In this document: in pieces, positions 15,837 to 23,624 of the stretch
How the letters are laid out: every line of letters starts with the position of its first letter
Position numbering within the stretch: the stretch's first letter is position 1
Source: Lachnospira sp. UBA4285
GTDB taxonomy: Bacteria > Bacillota > Clostridia > Lachnospirales > Lachnospiraceae
Direction of reading: 5' to 3'
Assembly: GCA_002394965.1 (NCBI GenBank)
Contig: DGVL01000143.1
Location: 1-35,966 of the forward strand
DNA: 35,966 bases
Notes under the pieces: generated by a model
Database searches by the model: none
What the model saw: the letters and a program-made list of their open reading frames with translations, nothing else
What the model was told of the DNA's origin: nothing
Program-made: the position numbers and the translations under genes

Positions 15837-17831
15837 TTACTTGTCACCGCTTATCTGCACCAGGTCGTCGGTATTCTCGGTGATATTCCACACGATGTCC
15901 ACCTGCGGACTTCCGGAGCTGCTGGCCGCTGCCTTTGGCAGGTAGATGGCAGTCTCCTTCTTCCACTCCTCCGACGTCACCGTCACCGTCTGAACCTCAG
16001 GTTCCGTCTGACTGCGGCTGATCAGCTGATCTGATCCGGACCCGGTAAAGCTTCCGTCCGGCAGTTTCACGCCCAGACTCATGAGGACTCTGGCCGCATC
16101 GATCTGCACCTGCAGGACATACGCCCCGTCCGGCTGATACTCCGTCACCTCTTCTCCCGCATCATCCACGACCAGTATGCGGTACATCGGGAAGCTCCCG
16201 TCCGCCTCATTTACATCTTCCCGGTGGGCGAGTCCGCACACCAGATCATGTCCTATATAGCCCAGCGGCCGGATGCAGTCCCCATCCGGCGCCGTGAATT
16301 CCTGCGCCTGTGCCTGCGCGAGGTTGACGACGCGCAGCGTCTTCCACTGGCCCGTTCCGACACAGTATGCGATCTGTGTCTGATCGCTGCTGACAGCGAA
16401 ACTTTCGCCGGAGAAGTCCACCGTCTCGCGGGACACCTCCCCGCCCGGCGTGCCGACTGTGACCAGCTGTCCGTCAAAGCCAAGATAGAACACCCCGTCG
16501 CCGCCCACGCTCATCAGGGTCCGGGTCTGCTGCGCGATTTCATCCGCCGTGCCGGAGATCGGGAAGAACAGCATCTCCTCCGAAGCATCTTCCGAGGCAC
16601 TGTAGTGCCACACGGAAAGGCCGGTCTGCCCCTCGTGCCTTCCCCGGCTCACATATCCCATCAGCGCGAACCAGCAGTCTCCGTCATCGCCACACCGCAG
16701 GATCCGGCCGATATAGTCCTGATTTTCCTCCCGCACGCCGTCGGAATCATTCGAGGCATACGAGAACACCCGGACGAGCCTGTCTTCCCCGGAGGCATAC
16801 CGCCAGAGATTCCCGGCGTTAAAAAAGAAGTAGTCCGTGCCGGCCGGATTCACCGCCATATCCTCCGCCGCGCCGCCCTGAATGCCGAGGACAAGCGTCC
16901 GGGAGTCTGTAAACGCATCATTTCCGGAAAAAATCTCTCCGGCCGTGCGCTGGTAGTTGTCCACCTGACAGTTTCCGCTCTTATCCAGTCCGATCGTCGT
17001 CGTCTCCTCGACCATGACCGTCTGGGACACACCGCTGCTGTCTGTGACAAGTACCGGATAGCGGGCGTGGAATTCACACTCGTCGTCAGATATGGACTGC
17101 AGCGACGGAATAATCTCGCGCGTCGGCACCGTCTTCAAGGTGCCCCAGGTCAGGATCTCCGATGATGTGTTGATCGTCGCGTTCCCGAACGAAGAGTTAT
17201 CCTTGCCGGCGACGATGTACAGCTGTGCGGCGGCCTCATCGGAGCGGGATTTATCATAGACGGCGTCAAAGAAATCGTTGAAATACGCCAGCTTCGCGTC
17301 GATGTCAGACGAGGGTGCCGGGATGATACCTGTGACATACACGTATTCACTCCCGTCGGAAAGTGTCAGATACAGCGTGAGCAGGCTGTTTTCCTGGCTG
17401 CTCATCAGATCCCGGAACTGCACGGTAAAGGAAATTCTGGTTCCGTCGATACTGGTGTCCGAGACGTCCCCCCGCTCCAGAAGCTGTCCGTCAGCGCGGC
17501 GCAGATCATAGCGAATATCCGCAATACCGCTGCCGTACGTCTCGACGACCATCTTCTGCGCGAGACTCTCCGGCAGAGCGATGAGACTGCGTTCTGCTGT
17601 CAGATCCGCCGCCGACTCGTCTTTAAATCCCATCAGACAGTCGTAGTGAGCACCGCTTTCCGTCTCCATATAGATGACCGGCGCCACAGCCTCGCTCCAG
17701 TAAGAATTGCCCTGCCGGCTGCCCTGCGCACGTCTCAGCGACAGGCACCAGGTCCCGAGGCAGGTTATGAAAAATACAGCCGCAAACAACGCGCCGAGTG
17801 CCCGCTTTCCTCTCTTACCGGTTCTTGCCAT
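15837..17831 (-). CDS. Membrane-anchored extracytoplasmic protein, function unknown
   Basis: I do not recognise this family. From the ATG at 17831 it is 664 residues. It has a basic N-terminus (ARTGKRGKRA), one hydrophobic segment at about residues 11-33 (LGALFAAVFFITCLGTW), and a large exported remainder with almost no further hydrophobic stretches. The middle and C-terminal parts hold repeated short beta-strand blocks ending in G/D/N turns (GDGVFYLGFDGQLVTV, QIAYCVGTGQWKTLRVV), which suggests a beta-propeller-like fold; this is a guess. The start overlaps the preceding small membrane-protein gene by 17 bases, so translation is coupled. The frame also extends to a TTG at 17876, but no start here has a strong ribosome-binding site. 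It converges on prs. Confidence 0.75.
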   Translation of the reverse strand: MARTGKRGKRALGALFAAVFFITCLGTWCLSLRRAQGSRQGNSYWSEAVAPVIYMETESGAHYDCLMGFKDESAADLTAERSLIALPESLAQKMVVETYGSGIADIRYDLRRADGQLLERGDVSDTSIDGTRISFTVQFRDLMSSQENSLLTLYLTLSDGSEYVYVTGIIPAPSSDIDAKLAYFNDFFDAVYDKSRSDEAAAQLYIVAGKDNSSFGNATINTSSEILTWGTLKTVPTREIIPSLQSISDDECEFHARYPVLVTDSSGVSQTVMVEETTTIGLDKSGNCQVDNYQRTAGEIFSGNDAFTDSRTLVLGIQGGAAEDMAVNPAGTDYFFFNAGNLWRYASGEDRLVRVFSYASNDSDGVREENQDYIGRILRCGDDGDCWFALMGYVSRGRHEGQTGLSVWHYSASEDASEEMLFFPISGTADEIAQQTRTLMSVGGDGVFYLGFDGQLVTVGTPGGEVSRETVDFSGESFAVSSDQTQIAYCVGTGQWKTLRVVNLAQAQAQEFTAPDGDCIRPLGYIGHDLVCGLAHREDVNEADGSFPMYRILVVDDAGEEVTEYQPDGAYVLQVQIDAARVLMSLGVKLPDGSFTGSGSDQLISRSQTEPEVQTVTVTSEEWKKETAIYLPKAAASSSGSPQVDIVWNITENTDDLVQISGDK

Positions 17832-18243
17832 CACTTTTCTCTTTTCTGTCTCTGAAACGCGCCGCCAGCGGCGCAAGATATACGCCTGTCTGCCCGGAGA
17901 GCATGCCGATGAGAGCTGCCACGCAAAGCATCGGATCTTTTAGAATGCATACAAGAAGAACGGCAGCTGCCAGCCCGGCGCGAAGAAGTCCGAGAAGGAC
18001 AGCGGCTCCTTTGTTCCCGTCCCGGTACAGGGCGGTTCGGATAATCAGAGCGAGCAGAATGCTTCCGCACGCCGCCGTGAGCACGCCGGCGAGGATCCCG
18101 GCTGCGGCAGCGGCCTTCAGCCTGTCCGGGACCAGCAGCACCACGATCAGCTCAGCTATTACAAGAAATATTCCTTCCCCCGCCAGAAGCAGCGGAAGAT
18201 TCTCATTGATCTGACGGAAATTGCGCAAAAGGCGGCCTTTCAT
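17815..18243 (-). CDS. Small four-helix membrane protein, possibly AtpI-like
   Basis: This 142-residue protein has four predicted membrane segments (about residues 17-38, 43-67, 80-98 and 101-122) and charged ends (MKGRLLRNFRQ; RFRDRKEKSDGKNR). The spacing and the last segment (AALIGMLSGQTGVYLAPL) faintly resemble ATP synthase protein I (AtpI), but no ATP synthase genes are nearby and I would not name it. The ATG at 18243 follows AGGGG at 10 bases. Its stop lies 17 bases inside the downstream 664-residue gene, so the two products are probably made together. The gene diverges from the DUF402 gene across a 112-base spacer that holds two CTGCAG palindromes. Confidence 0.7.
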   Translation of the reverse strand: MKGRLLRNFRQINENLPLLLAGEGIFLVIAELIVVLLVPDRLKAAAAAGILAGVLTAACGSILLALIIRTALYRDGNKGAAVLLGLLRAGLAAAVLLVCILKDPMLCVAALIGMLSGQTGVYLAPLAARFRDRKEKSDGKNR

Positions 18244-18265
18244 ACTATTTTTCCCCTGCAGCCGA

Positions 18266-18293
18266 TTGTCAGAGCGCCTGCAGGTGCTATAAT
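18266..18293 (+). promoter_or_regulatory. Promoter of the DUF402 gene
   Basis: TTGTCA (18266-18271), a 16-base spacer and TATAAT (18288-18293) with an extended -10 TGC just before it. CTGCAG palindromes at 18256-18261 and 18278-18283 flank the -35. Confidence 0.75.
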
Positions 18294-18355
18294 CAGATAC
18301 AATAAACGTCGTAACCGGAATTCTTCAGGCTGCCGGAGGCAGCCGGAGGTCATGT

Positions 18356-18841
18356 ATGCCAGAACTAATTCGAAAACGTCTGATCCCGGAGGAGTACATT
18401 CCGCTTGCCGATGACAGGATCCTGTATCAGTCCGATGAGATCATCGTCACAGCCTGGAAGACACTGCACCCGAAAACGCAGTTCTCGCACGGCTATTCCT
18501 GCTATTTCCTCAGGAAGGGCTGGAAAGTCAGCCGATTCTTCCGGCAGGACGGATCCCTGTATTACATCTACTGTGACATCATCCGCTCGGATTACGTGGC
18601 GCAGTCCGATACGTGGATCTTCACCGATCTGCTGGCGGATGTGATTCTGGAAGACTCCGGGCTTGTGCGGGTCGTCGATCTGGATGAGCTGGCCGATGCA
18701 TTCGAGAGAGGGATCCTTTCATCCCCCGCCCTCACCGGTGTTCTGCGCAGTCTGAACGAGCTTCTTTCCTGCATCTACAGCGGAGAATTTGCCGGCGTGA
18801 TCCGGCAGCTCGACAGCCACATACCCGAAGGCGCCCGGTGA
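18356..18841 (+). CDS. DUF402-domain protein
   Basis: The 161-residue protein matches the DUF402 family in pattern: an N-terminal beta region (IPLADDRILYQSDEIIVTAWK), a central YYIYCDI block followed by TWIFTDLLADVILEDSGLVRVVDLDEL, then a helical C-terminus. Characterised DUF402 members in Staphylococcus and Bacillus act as nucleoside tri/diphosphate phosphatases; whether this one does is not shown. The conserved acidic residues in the YCDI and TDLLADVI blocks would be the metal ligands. The ATG at 18356 follows GGAGG at 8 bases; a second GGAGG lies 11 bases further upstream. The gene has its own promoter and its stop falls in the loop of a terminator-like hairpin. Confidence 0.8.
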   Translation: MPELIRKRLIPEEYIPLADDRILYQSDEIIVTAWKTLHPKTQFSHGYSCYFLRKGWKVSRFFRQDGSLYYIYCDIIRSDYVAQSDTWIFTDLLADVILEDSGLVRVVDLDELADAFERGILSSPALTGVLRSLNELLSCIYSGEFAGVIRQLDSHIPEGAR

Positions 18842-18854
18842 TCCGGGCGCCTTC
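18827..18854 (+). terminator. GC-rich hairpin spanning the DUF402 stop codon
   Basis: GAAGGCGCCCGG pairs perfectly with CCGGGCGCCTTC around the 4-base loop TGAT; the stop codon TGA (18839-18841) sits in that loop. The following sequence, GCACTTTC, is only weakly T-rich. It lies between two converging genes and may block transcripts from both sides. Confidence 0.6.
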
Positions 18855-18860
18855 GCACTT

Positions 18861-19349
18861 TCAGAGAGTGATCTTAACCTCCCGGCCTGTTCGCTCGTAG
18901 CGGTAGAAGTTCACGCCGGCCGCCTTTAGCATGCGCTTGGAGGCGATCACATTGGCCGTGCCGGCATACTTGTCATCGTCATATACGAGCGTGCGGATCC
19001 CTGCCTGAATGATGGCCTTGGCGCACTCATTGCACGGGAAAAGGGTGACATACATCTTGCTGCCCTCCAGGCTCCCTCCCCGGTAATTGAGGATCGCATT
19101 TAATTCCGAGTGGACAATGTACACATACTTTTTGTCCAGCTCGTCGCCCGCCTCTCTTGCCCACGGGAACTCGTCATCCGAACATCCCAGCGGGAAGCCG
19201 TTGTACCCCATCGAAAGAATCTTGTTGTCCTGACTGACGATGCAGGCGCCGACCTGTGTGTGCGGGTCTTTGGAGCGCATGGAGGCAAGCTTGGCTACCC
19301 CCATGAAATACTCATCCCACGATATATAGTCTTTCCGCTTGTCGCTCAT
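18861..19349 (-). CDS. comEB: dCMP deaminase (ComEB type)
   Basis: This cytidine/deoxycytidylate deaminase family enzyme converts dCMP to dUMP for dTMP synthesis. The 162-residue protein shows the zinc site HSELNAI (catalytic His and Glu) and PCNECAK, plus the N-terminal DPHTQVGACIV block and GYNGFPLGC typical of dCMP deaminases. In Bacillus the homologue is the second gene of the comE locus; no competence genes are adjacent here, so a nucleotide role is the simple reading. The ATG at 19349 follows AGAGG. It is the last gene of the GH18-sua5-ywlE-rpiB series and follows rpiB by 14 bases. Confidence 0.93.
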   Translation of the reverse strand: MSDKRKDYISWDEYFMGVAKLASMRSKDPHTQVGACIVSQDNKILSMGYNGFPLGCSDDEFPWAREAGDELDKKYVYIVHSELNAILNYRGGSLEGSKMYVTLFPCNECAKAIIQAGIRTLVYDDDKYAGTANVIASKRMLKAAGVNFYRYERTGREVKITL

Positions 19350-19363
19350 ATCAGCCTCTTGTC

Positions 19364-19792
19364 TTATTTATCCCACATCCGGATCCGTCTGAGATGCCGC
19401 TCTTCGCCGGAGAAAGGCGTAGAGAGGAAGCAGTCCACAATTTTCACGGCGAGGTCCGGTCCGAGCGTGCGCCCGCCAAGGCACAGGACATTGGCATTGT
19501 TGTGCTCTCTGGTCTTCTCCGCCGTATAGCAGTCAGAGACCGCCGCGGCGCGGATGCCCTTCTCCTTGTTGGCAGCCATGCTCATGCCGATCCCGGTTCC
19601 GCACACCAGAATTCCCAGATCACAGGTTCCGTCCTGGATTTTTTCGGTGACCTTCTTTGCGTACACCGGATAATCGACGGATTTCTCGTCGTAACAGCCG
19701 ACATCTGTGAACGCTTTTCCCTGCGCCTCAAGATGTTTCATGATCTCCTGCTTGAGAGAATACCCGCCATGATCACTTCCGATTGCTATCAT
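19364..19792 (-). CDS. rpiB: Ribose-5-phosphate isomerase B
   Basis: RpiB interconverts ribose-5-phosphate and ribulose-5-phosphate in the pentose phosphate pathway. It shows the hallmark IAIGSDHGG start, the active-site cysteine in VCGTGIGMSMAANK, and REHNNANVLCLGGRT. Two in-frame ATGs exist, at 19798 and 19792. GGAAAGG directly abuts the first, so the second, with AAGG 6 bases upstream, is the better start (142 residues; 144 otherwise). The gene overlaps the YwlE-like gene by 20 bases, so translation is coupled. The order sua5-ywlE-rpiB matches ywlC...ywlE-ywlF of Bacillus subtilis. Confidence 0.95.
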   Translation of the reverse strand: MIAIGSDHGGYSLKQEIMKHLEAQGKAFTDVGCYDEKSVDYPVYAKKVTEKIQDGTCDLGILVCGTGIGMSMAANKEKGIRAAAVSDCYTAEKTREHNNANVLCLGGRTLGPDLAVKIVDCFLSTPFSGEERHLRRIRMWDK

Positions 19793-20261
19793 CTTCATCC
19801 TTTCCAGCTGAAGTCAGTTCAGCTTTTCCGCCGATGACCGTCGTCAGCACCTGGATCTGCACAAAACAGTTCTCCAGCGCCTCCGCACCGCGCCCCGACG
19901 GGTCCTTTACCTCGGCGTCCGTCTCGCCCGCGAACTCTCCGAGCGTGAAGACATTGACCGCATTGGGGAATTTCCGGTACAGCGTATTCTTCATCGACGC
20001 ATTCATTGTCAGAACAAGCGTCCTGTCCGCAAAATCCCCGCCGCTTATCTCGCGGGAATATCCGGGTGTCCACCGAATACCGCTCTTTGTCGCCAGTTCT
20101 CCCGCCCGGTTGTCATATGGCTCCGGGAACAGCACGATCATCCCCCGGGACCCCACCTGTATCCGCGACGTCCCGAGATACTGCCGGGCAGCAGCCGCTG
20201 CCAGCGGGGCCCGGCACGTCCCGTCTCTGCTCACAAAGAGAATCCTGTCAAATGTCTTCAT
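19773..20261 (-). CDS. YwlE-like low-molecular-weight phosphatase homologue lacking the nucleophilic cysteine
   Basis: This 162-residue protein has the fold and position of the LMW protein-tyrosine/arginine phosphatase YwlE. The P-loop normally reads V-C-x-G-N-x-C-R-S-P; here residues 10-19 read V-S-R-D-G-T-C-R-A-P. The nucleophilic cysteine is Ser11 (codon AGC at 20231-20229), while the second Cys16, Arg17 and the general-acid Asp in KDPSGRG are kept. A classical cysteine-phosphatase reaction is therefore unlikely; it may be a binding or pseudo-phosphatase, or use other chemistry. The ATG at 20261 follows AGGA; the frame opens 22 codons earlier without a good start. It sits between sua5 and rpiB and overlaps rpiB. 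Confidence 0.82.
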   Translation of the reverse strand: MKTFDRILFVSRDGTCRAPLAAAAARQYLGTSRIQVGSRGMIVLFPEPYDNRAGELATKSGIRWTPGYSREISGGDFADRTLVLTMNASMKNTLYRKFPNAVNVFTLGEFAGETDAEVKDPSGRGAEALENCFVQIQVLTTVIGGKAELTSAGKDEDDSNRK

Positions 20262-20319
20262 AATCCTGCAATGTCTTCCGGCGTCCTGCCTGTGCTTCAG
20301 GCCGGCTGCAAAGCCGGTT

Positions 20320-21378
20320 TCAGGCATTAATTATAGTATGTCCCGCGGCTTTAATCAAACGATTCATGACCGCCTGCCCGACGTTGCGTCCCGAGAACCC
20401 TTCAGAATAGATCCGGTCGACTTTCTCCTCGTCAAATGCACGCAGAACCGCGAAGAGATTGTGCGCCACCGTCGCCTCGTCCCGGTGGGATCCGACCACC
20501 TTCACGATTCCCTCCGGATACCGGGAGGCCGTCTCTTCCGTCGCCATAATTCCGACCTTCTCGCCTCTTGCCAAGGCCTGCCTGGTCAGCGCGTTAATTC
20601 TTGCAACAACCGCCTCCGGATCGCCCTCGACGATCGCAAGATCTGCGTCCGGCGCATAGTGCTTGTACTTCATGCCCGGTGCCTTCGGAACCACGCCCGC
20701 CGGCACACTGACGCCCCGGATGGCCGGATCCACATCGACCCGTCCAAGGCACTCCCTGAGCTGTTCAAGCGTGATGTAGCCCGGCCGAAGGAGTACCGGG
20801 ATCTGACCGGAAAGATCTATGATTGTGGACTCAACGCCGACGTCCACCGTGTCATCACACAGAATCATGTCGATGCGGCCGTCCAGATCATGGATGACAT
20901 GCTCCGCCTTCGTCGGGCTGGGCTTGCCGGACAGATTCGCACTGGGCGCCGCGATGTACACGCCCGATTCCCGGATAAGCCTCGCGGCCGTCGGATGGCT
21001 CGGCATCCGGATCGCAACCGTGTCAAGCCCTCCGGTGATCGTATCCGGGACGATGTCGCTCTTCTTCAGGATCATCGTGAGCGGTCCCGGAAGAAAACGG
21101 TCATAGAGGAGCCTGGCAGCCGGCGGAACTTCCCGCGCCAGCTTTGCGTAATCTGCCCTGTCGGCGATGTGGACGATCAGCGGGTTGTCGCTCGGGCGCC
21201 CCTTCGCCGCGTAAATCTTCTTCGCGGCTGCCACATTCAGCGCGTCAGCTCCCAGACCGTAGACTGTCTCCGTTGGGAATGCCACCAGTCCGCCGGAGCG
21301 CAGAATCTCTCCTGCTTCCGCAAAATACGCATCGTCCTTTTCCTTTTCACCTGTCAGCTTTGCAATGACCGTATGCAT
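20320..21378 (-). CDS. sua5: L-threonylcarbamoyladenylate synthase (Sua5/YwlC)
   Basis: Sua5 makes threonylcarbamoyl-AMP from threonine, bicarbonate and ATP, the first step toward the t6A37 modification of ANN-decoding tRNAs. The protein (352 residues) has the YrdC domain with FPTETVYGLGADA, the KxR motif KGRPSDNPL, and APSANLSGKPSPT, followed by the C-terminal Sua5 domain after PGMKYKHYAP. The frame also has a GTG at 21384 directly after the upstream stop (TGAGTG); I prefer the ATG at 21378 because GGGGTGA then lies at a normal distance. It is immediately adjacent to the GH18 gene, so the two are co-transcribed. Confidence 0.94.
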   Translation of the reverse strand: MHTVIAKLTGEKEKDDAYFAEAGEILRSGGLVAFPTETVYGLGADALNVAAAKKIYAAKGRPSDNPLIVHIADRADYAKLAREVPPAARLLYDRFLPGPLTMILKKSDIVPDTITGGLDTVAIRMPSHPTAARLIRESGVYIAAPSANLSGKPSPTKAEHVIHDLDGRIDMILCDDTVDVGVESTIIDLSGQIPVLLRPGYITLEQLRECLGRVDVDPAIRGVSVPAGVVPKAPGMKYKHYAPDADLAIVEGDPEAVVARINALTRQALARGEKVGIMATEETASRYPEGIVKVVGSHRDEATVAHNLFAVLRAFDEEKVDRIYSEGFSGRNVGQAVMNRLIKAAGHTIINA

Positions 21379-21384
21379 CTTCAC

Positions 21385-23142
21385 TCACCCCAATTCTTCC
21401 CGGACTATGTCCCAGATATCCGGGAGCTCTTTTCCCAGCTGCCAGAAGGCAGCGCCGGCACATCCGGACTCCTTCACCGCCTGCATGCGCAGTGTAAAAG
21501 AACGCTCCTCCTCAAGCCACGCATAGTACTGCGTATCCCCGCTGCTCCAGGCAGCCGTGTACTGTCCGACGCCATCGTCCCAGACCGGCGTGACGCCCGC
21601 GGCCGCCACCGTATCAAGCGCCTCCTGCATCCCGTATTCCCGGCCTGACGACACGCCCCCCGTCACCGAATAAATCCGGGTGTAAAAAGGACATCCGCAC
21701 ACCAGCTGTCTGCGGTCCACTTTGGCGAGGGCGCTGGTCAGATTCGTGCGAAAGAAATCCAGCGACGAAGCGCTGCCGGGTTCGGAGGTGGACCAGTGCT
21801 CATCATAGTCCATCATGATGATATAATCCACATAATCGCTCTGTTCTTCATAATTATAGTATTCTCTGCTCTGGACCGGAATATAATTGTCCACCGAAAG
21901 GATGATCTTCCGCTTCCGGCACTCCACGGACAATTCCCGGACAAACTGCAGAAAATCCGGGGCACTGTCGGATGTAACAGCCTCGAAGTCAAGATTGATG
22001 CCGTCATACCCGTACTGATCGGCATCTGCCATCAGGCGGGTGATCATCGCGTTTCTGGCGGCGCGGCTGGAAAGCAGCGCCTTGCTGTCCACATCCTCCG
22101 TGAAATCCGAGATCAGCGGCCACACGGACAGTCCGCGGTTCTTCAGCTCCGTGACCAGGCTGCCTGAGACCGTGTCGTCCACATTCCCCGCCGTGTCCGT
22201 CACCGTATACCACGTCGGCGACACGACATTCAGCTCTTCCGCCGCCGCCGGGTCGTTTTCATCCCCGTCCAGAACCGAACTGTTGCTGGTAAGCCATCCA
22301 AGGACAATCTTTTGTCCAAGAAGAACATGGGAGTATGCCCCTTCAAAGGTGTGCGCCACGGTGCCGGTCTGCCGGCCGCTCAGATACCGGCTCTTTACGT
22401 ATCCCGTGATGCCGTCTCTTGTCAGTACCTCCGTCCAGTCCCCGAGATCGCTCACCACACTGACCGTCTCTCCCTGCGCCAGGGAGGACAGAATCGGGCT
22501 CTTGATGCCGCCCCGGTACCGCAGCTTCGTGTCCCGCGCAAGTGTGGCCGTGTTGTCCTGCGCCCCGCCGCTGCGAAGCACCACCCGCGCAGGGGAAGTG
22601 GCCGCGCCTGTCATGTCACTCTCCCCGATATACCAGGAAGCGCTGAAGTCCGCGCTTTTCAGGCAGTACGCAAGCCACAGCTGAGTCTGACCGTCTGTGA
22701 CCAGCACCACCGGATGCTCTGTCTGCGCGCTCCTCCCGTCGTCTGACGTGAATGTCGTCTGAGCGTTCCGGTATTCCCACGTGCCGTCTCCATCCGTGAA
22801 CAGAACGGCACTTGTCTCTGCGTCCTCGTAAAATCTTGTGGTGAGGTGCTCCCGGATCCAGCCGGCACTCGCGTACACTTCGCCGTCCACAATCGTCCCC
22901 GCGTCCGGATAGGCCCTGCCGTCCACGATGATGGTGCACGTCCCGTCCTTCCCGGACGATCCGAAGTATTCCTGAAGATCCATCGTCTTTGATGTCGGCG
23001 TGAACCTGTAGATCAGTGCCGCCGCCAGGGCTGCCAGGATCACTGCAGCAGCGCTCAGCAGGAACGCCCGGAGATTCCTCCGTTTTTTTCCTGAATATCT
23101 TCTTCGTCTTCCGCTTTTTCTTTTGTCTGATTTTCCGCGCAT
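21385..23142 (-). CDS. Membrane-anchored SH3b and GH18-like (YaaH-type) glycosidase
   Basis: The 585-residue product probably binds and cleaves cell-wall glycan outside the membrane. Order: a very basic cytoplasmic N-terminus (RRRRYSGKKRR), one membrane segment at about 26-46, a beta-rich domain at about 65-130 resembling the copper-amine-oxidase-N-type wall domain (TIVDGEVYASAGWIREHL), a bacterial SH3 domain at about 188-256 (LRYRGG...ITGYVKSRYLSG), then a GH18 TIM barrel with the catalytic block DGINLDFE; the acid/base Glu is near 387. Further GH18 blocks are YIIMMDYDEHW and GAAFWQLGKE. This resembles YaaH/SleL-type N-acetylglucosaminidases. The ATG at 23142 is preceded by GGGATGG; a TTG four codons upstream is the alternative. 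Its stop is adjacent to sua5. Confidence 0.88.
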   Translation of the reverse strand: MRGKSDKRKSGRRRRYSGKKRRNLRAFLLSAAAVILAALAAALIYRFTPTSKTMDLQEYFGSSGKDGTCTIIVDGRAYPDAGTIVDGEVYASAGWIREHLTTRFYEDAETSAVLFTDGDGTWEYRNAQTTFTSDDGRSAQTEHPVVLVTDGQTQLWLAYCLKSADFSASWYIGESDMTGAATSPARVVLRSGGAQDNTATLARDTKLRYRGGIKSPILSSLAQGETVSVVSDLGDWTEVLTRDGITGYVKSRYLSGRQTGTVAHTFEGAYSHVLLGQKIVLGWLTSNSSVLDGDENDPAAAEELNVVSPTWYTVTDTAGNVDDTVSGSLVTELKNRGLSVWPLISDFTEDVDSKALLSSRAARNAMITRLMADADQYGYDGINLDFEAVTSDSAPDFLQFVRELSVECRKRKIILSVDNYIPVQSREYYNYEEQSDYVDYIIMMDYDEHWSTSEPGSASSLDFFRTNLTSALAKVDRRQLVCGCPFYTRIYSVTGGVSSGREYGMQEALDTVAAAGVTPVWDDGVGQYTAAWSSGDTQYYAWLEEERSFTLRMQAVKESGCAGAAFWQLGKELPDIWDIVREELG

Positions 23143-23185
23143 AATCCATCCCAAATGTTACAAAAACATTACAGTTTAATGTAAG

Positions 23186-23212
23186 ACTATACAGGAATCG
23201 GGCATTTGTCAA
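23186..23212 (-). promoter_or_regulatory. Promoter of the GH18-sua5-ywlE-rpiB-comEB operon
   Basis: The minus strand reads TTGACA (23212-23207) and TATAGT (23191-23186) with a 15-base spacer, shorter than optimal. It is the only good candidate ahead of the GH18 gene. Confidence 0.55.
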
Positions 23213-23219
23213 CCGGAAA

Positions 23220-23244
23220 CCGCCCCGGAAAAGAACCGGGGCGG
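23220..23244 (-). terminator. Possible terminator hairpin upstream of the GH18 promoter
   Basis: CCGCCCCGG and CCGGGGCGG pair perfectly over 9 bases with a 7-base loop. On the minus strand only three T's follow, so termination efficiency is doubtful. It would close a transcript starting at the 23573-23601 promoter. Confidence 0.4.
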
Positions 23245-23572
23245 CCGCTTCACCAAACTTCCTTTCATCCGTGAATAACCGGCCGATGCGGCCTGACTGC
23301 AGTAACTGCGTTCCGTGCACCCGTTTTTGTAGCGGCGCAGAAGACTGCGGGCCTGTGATTCCCGTCATCTTCGCGGCGCCCCTGAAAATTCTCTGATTCT
23401 GAAAAAAAATGATCCCGAAAAAAACTGCACGGCAAATACAGGCATATATTCCAACGCGCAGATTACCACTTCCTGGGATCGAAAAAGAAAAAATGACAAG
23501 TGCCGCTCATATCCGCGGCGAAATCCGTACTCTTCCCGGAAAGCCTCCTTTCCGGTGCCGGAACACATGAAT

Positions 23573-23601
23573 ATTATAGCGCGCGCCCTGCTGCCAATCA
23601 A
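23573..23601 (-). promoter_or_regulatory. Orphan minus-strand promoter
   Basis: TTGATT (23601-23596), a 17-base spacer, TATAAT (23578-23573). The transcript would run leftward through about 330 bases without a clear gene, and it diverges from the mecA promoter 24 bases away. Confidence 0.5.
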
Positions 23602-23624
23602 GCCGGGCAGGCCGGACTTGTCAA

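Noticed and set aside
19783..21648. 621-codon plus-strand open frame
   Set aside because: Antisense to the ywlE-like gene, sua5 and part of the GH18 gene, all of which have clear family motifs.
23365..23568. 67-codon minus-strand frame after the orphan promoter
   Set aside because: No ribosome-binding site, a Phe-rich end and no recognisable similarity; kept only as part of the small-RNA question.
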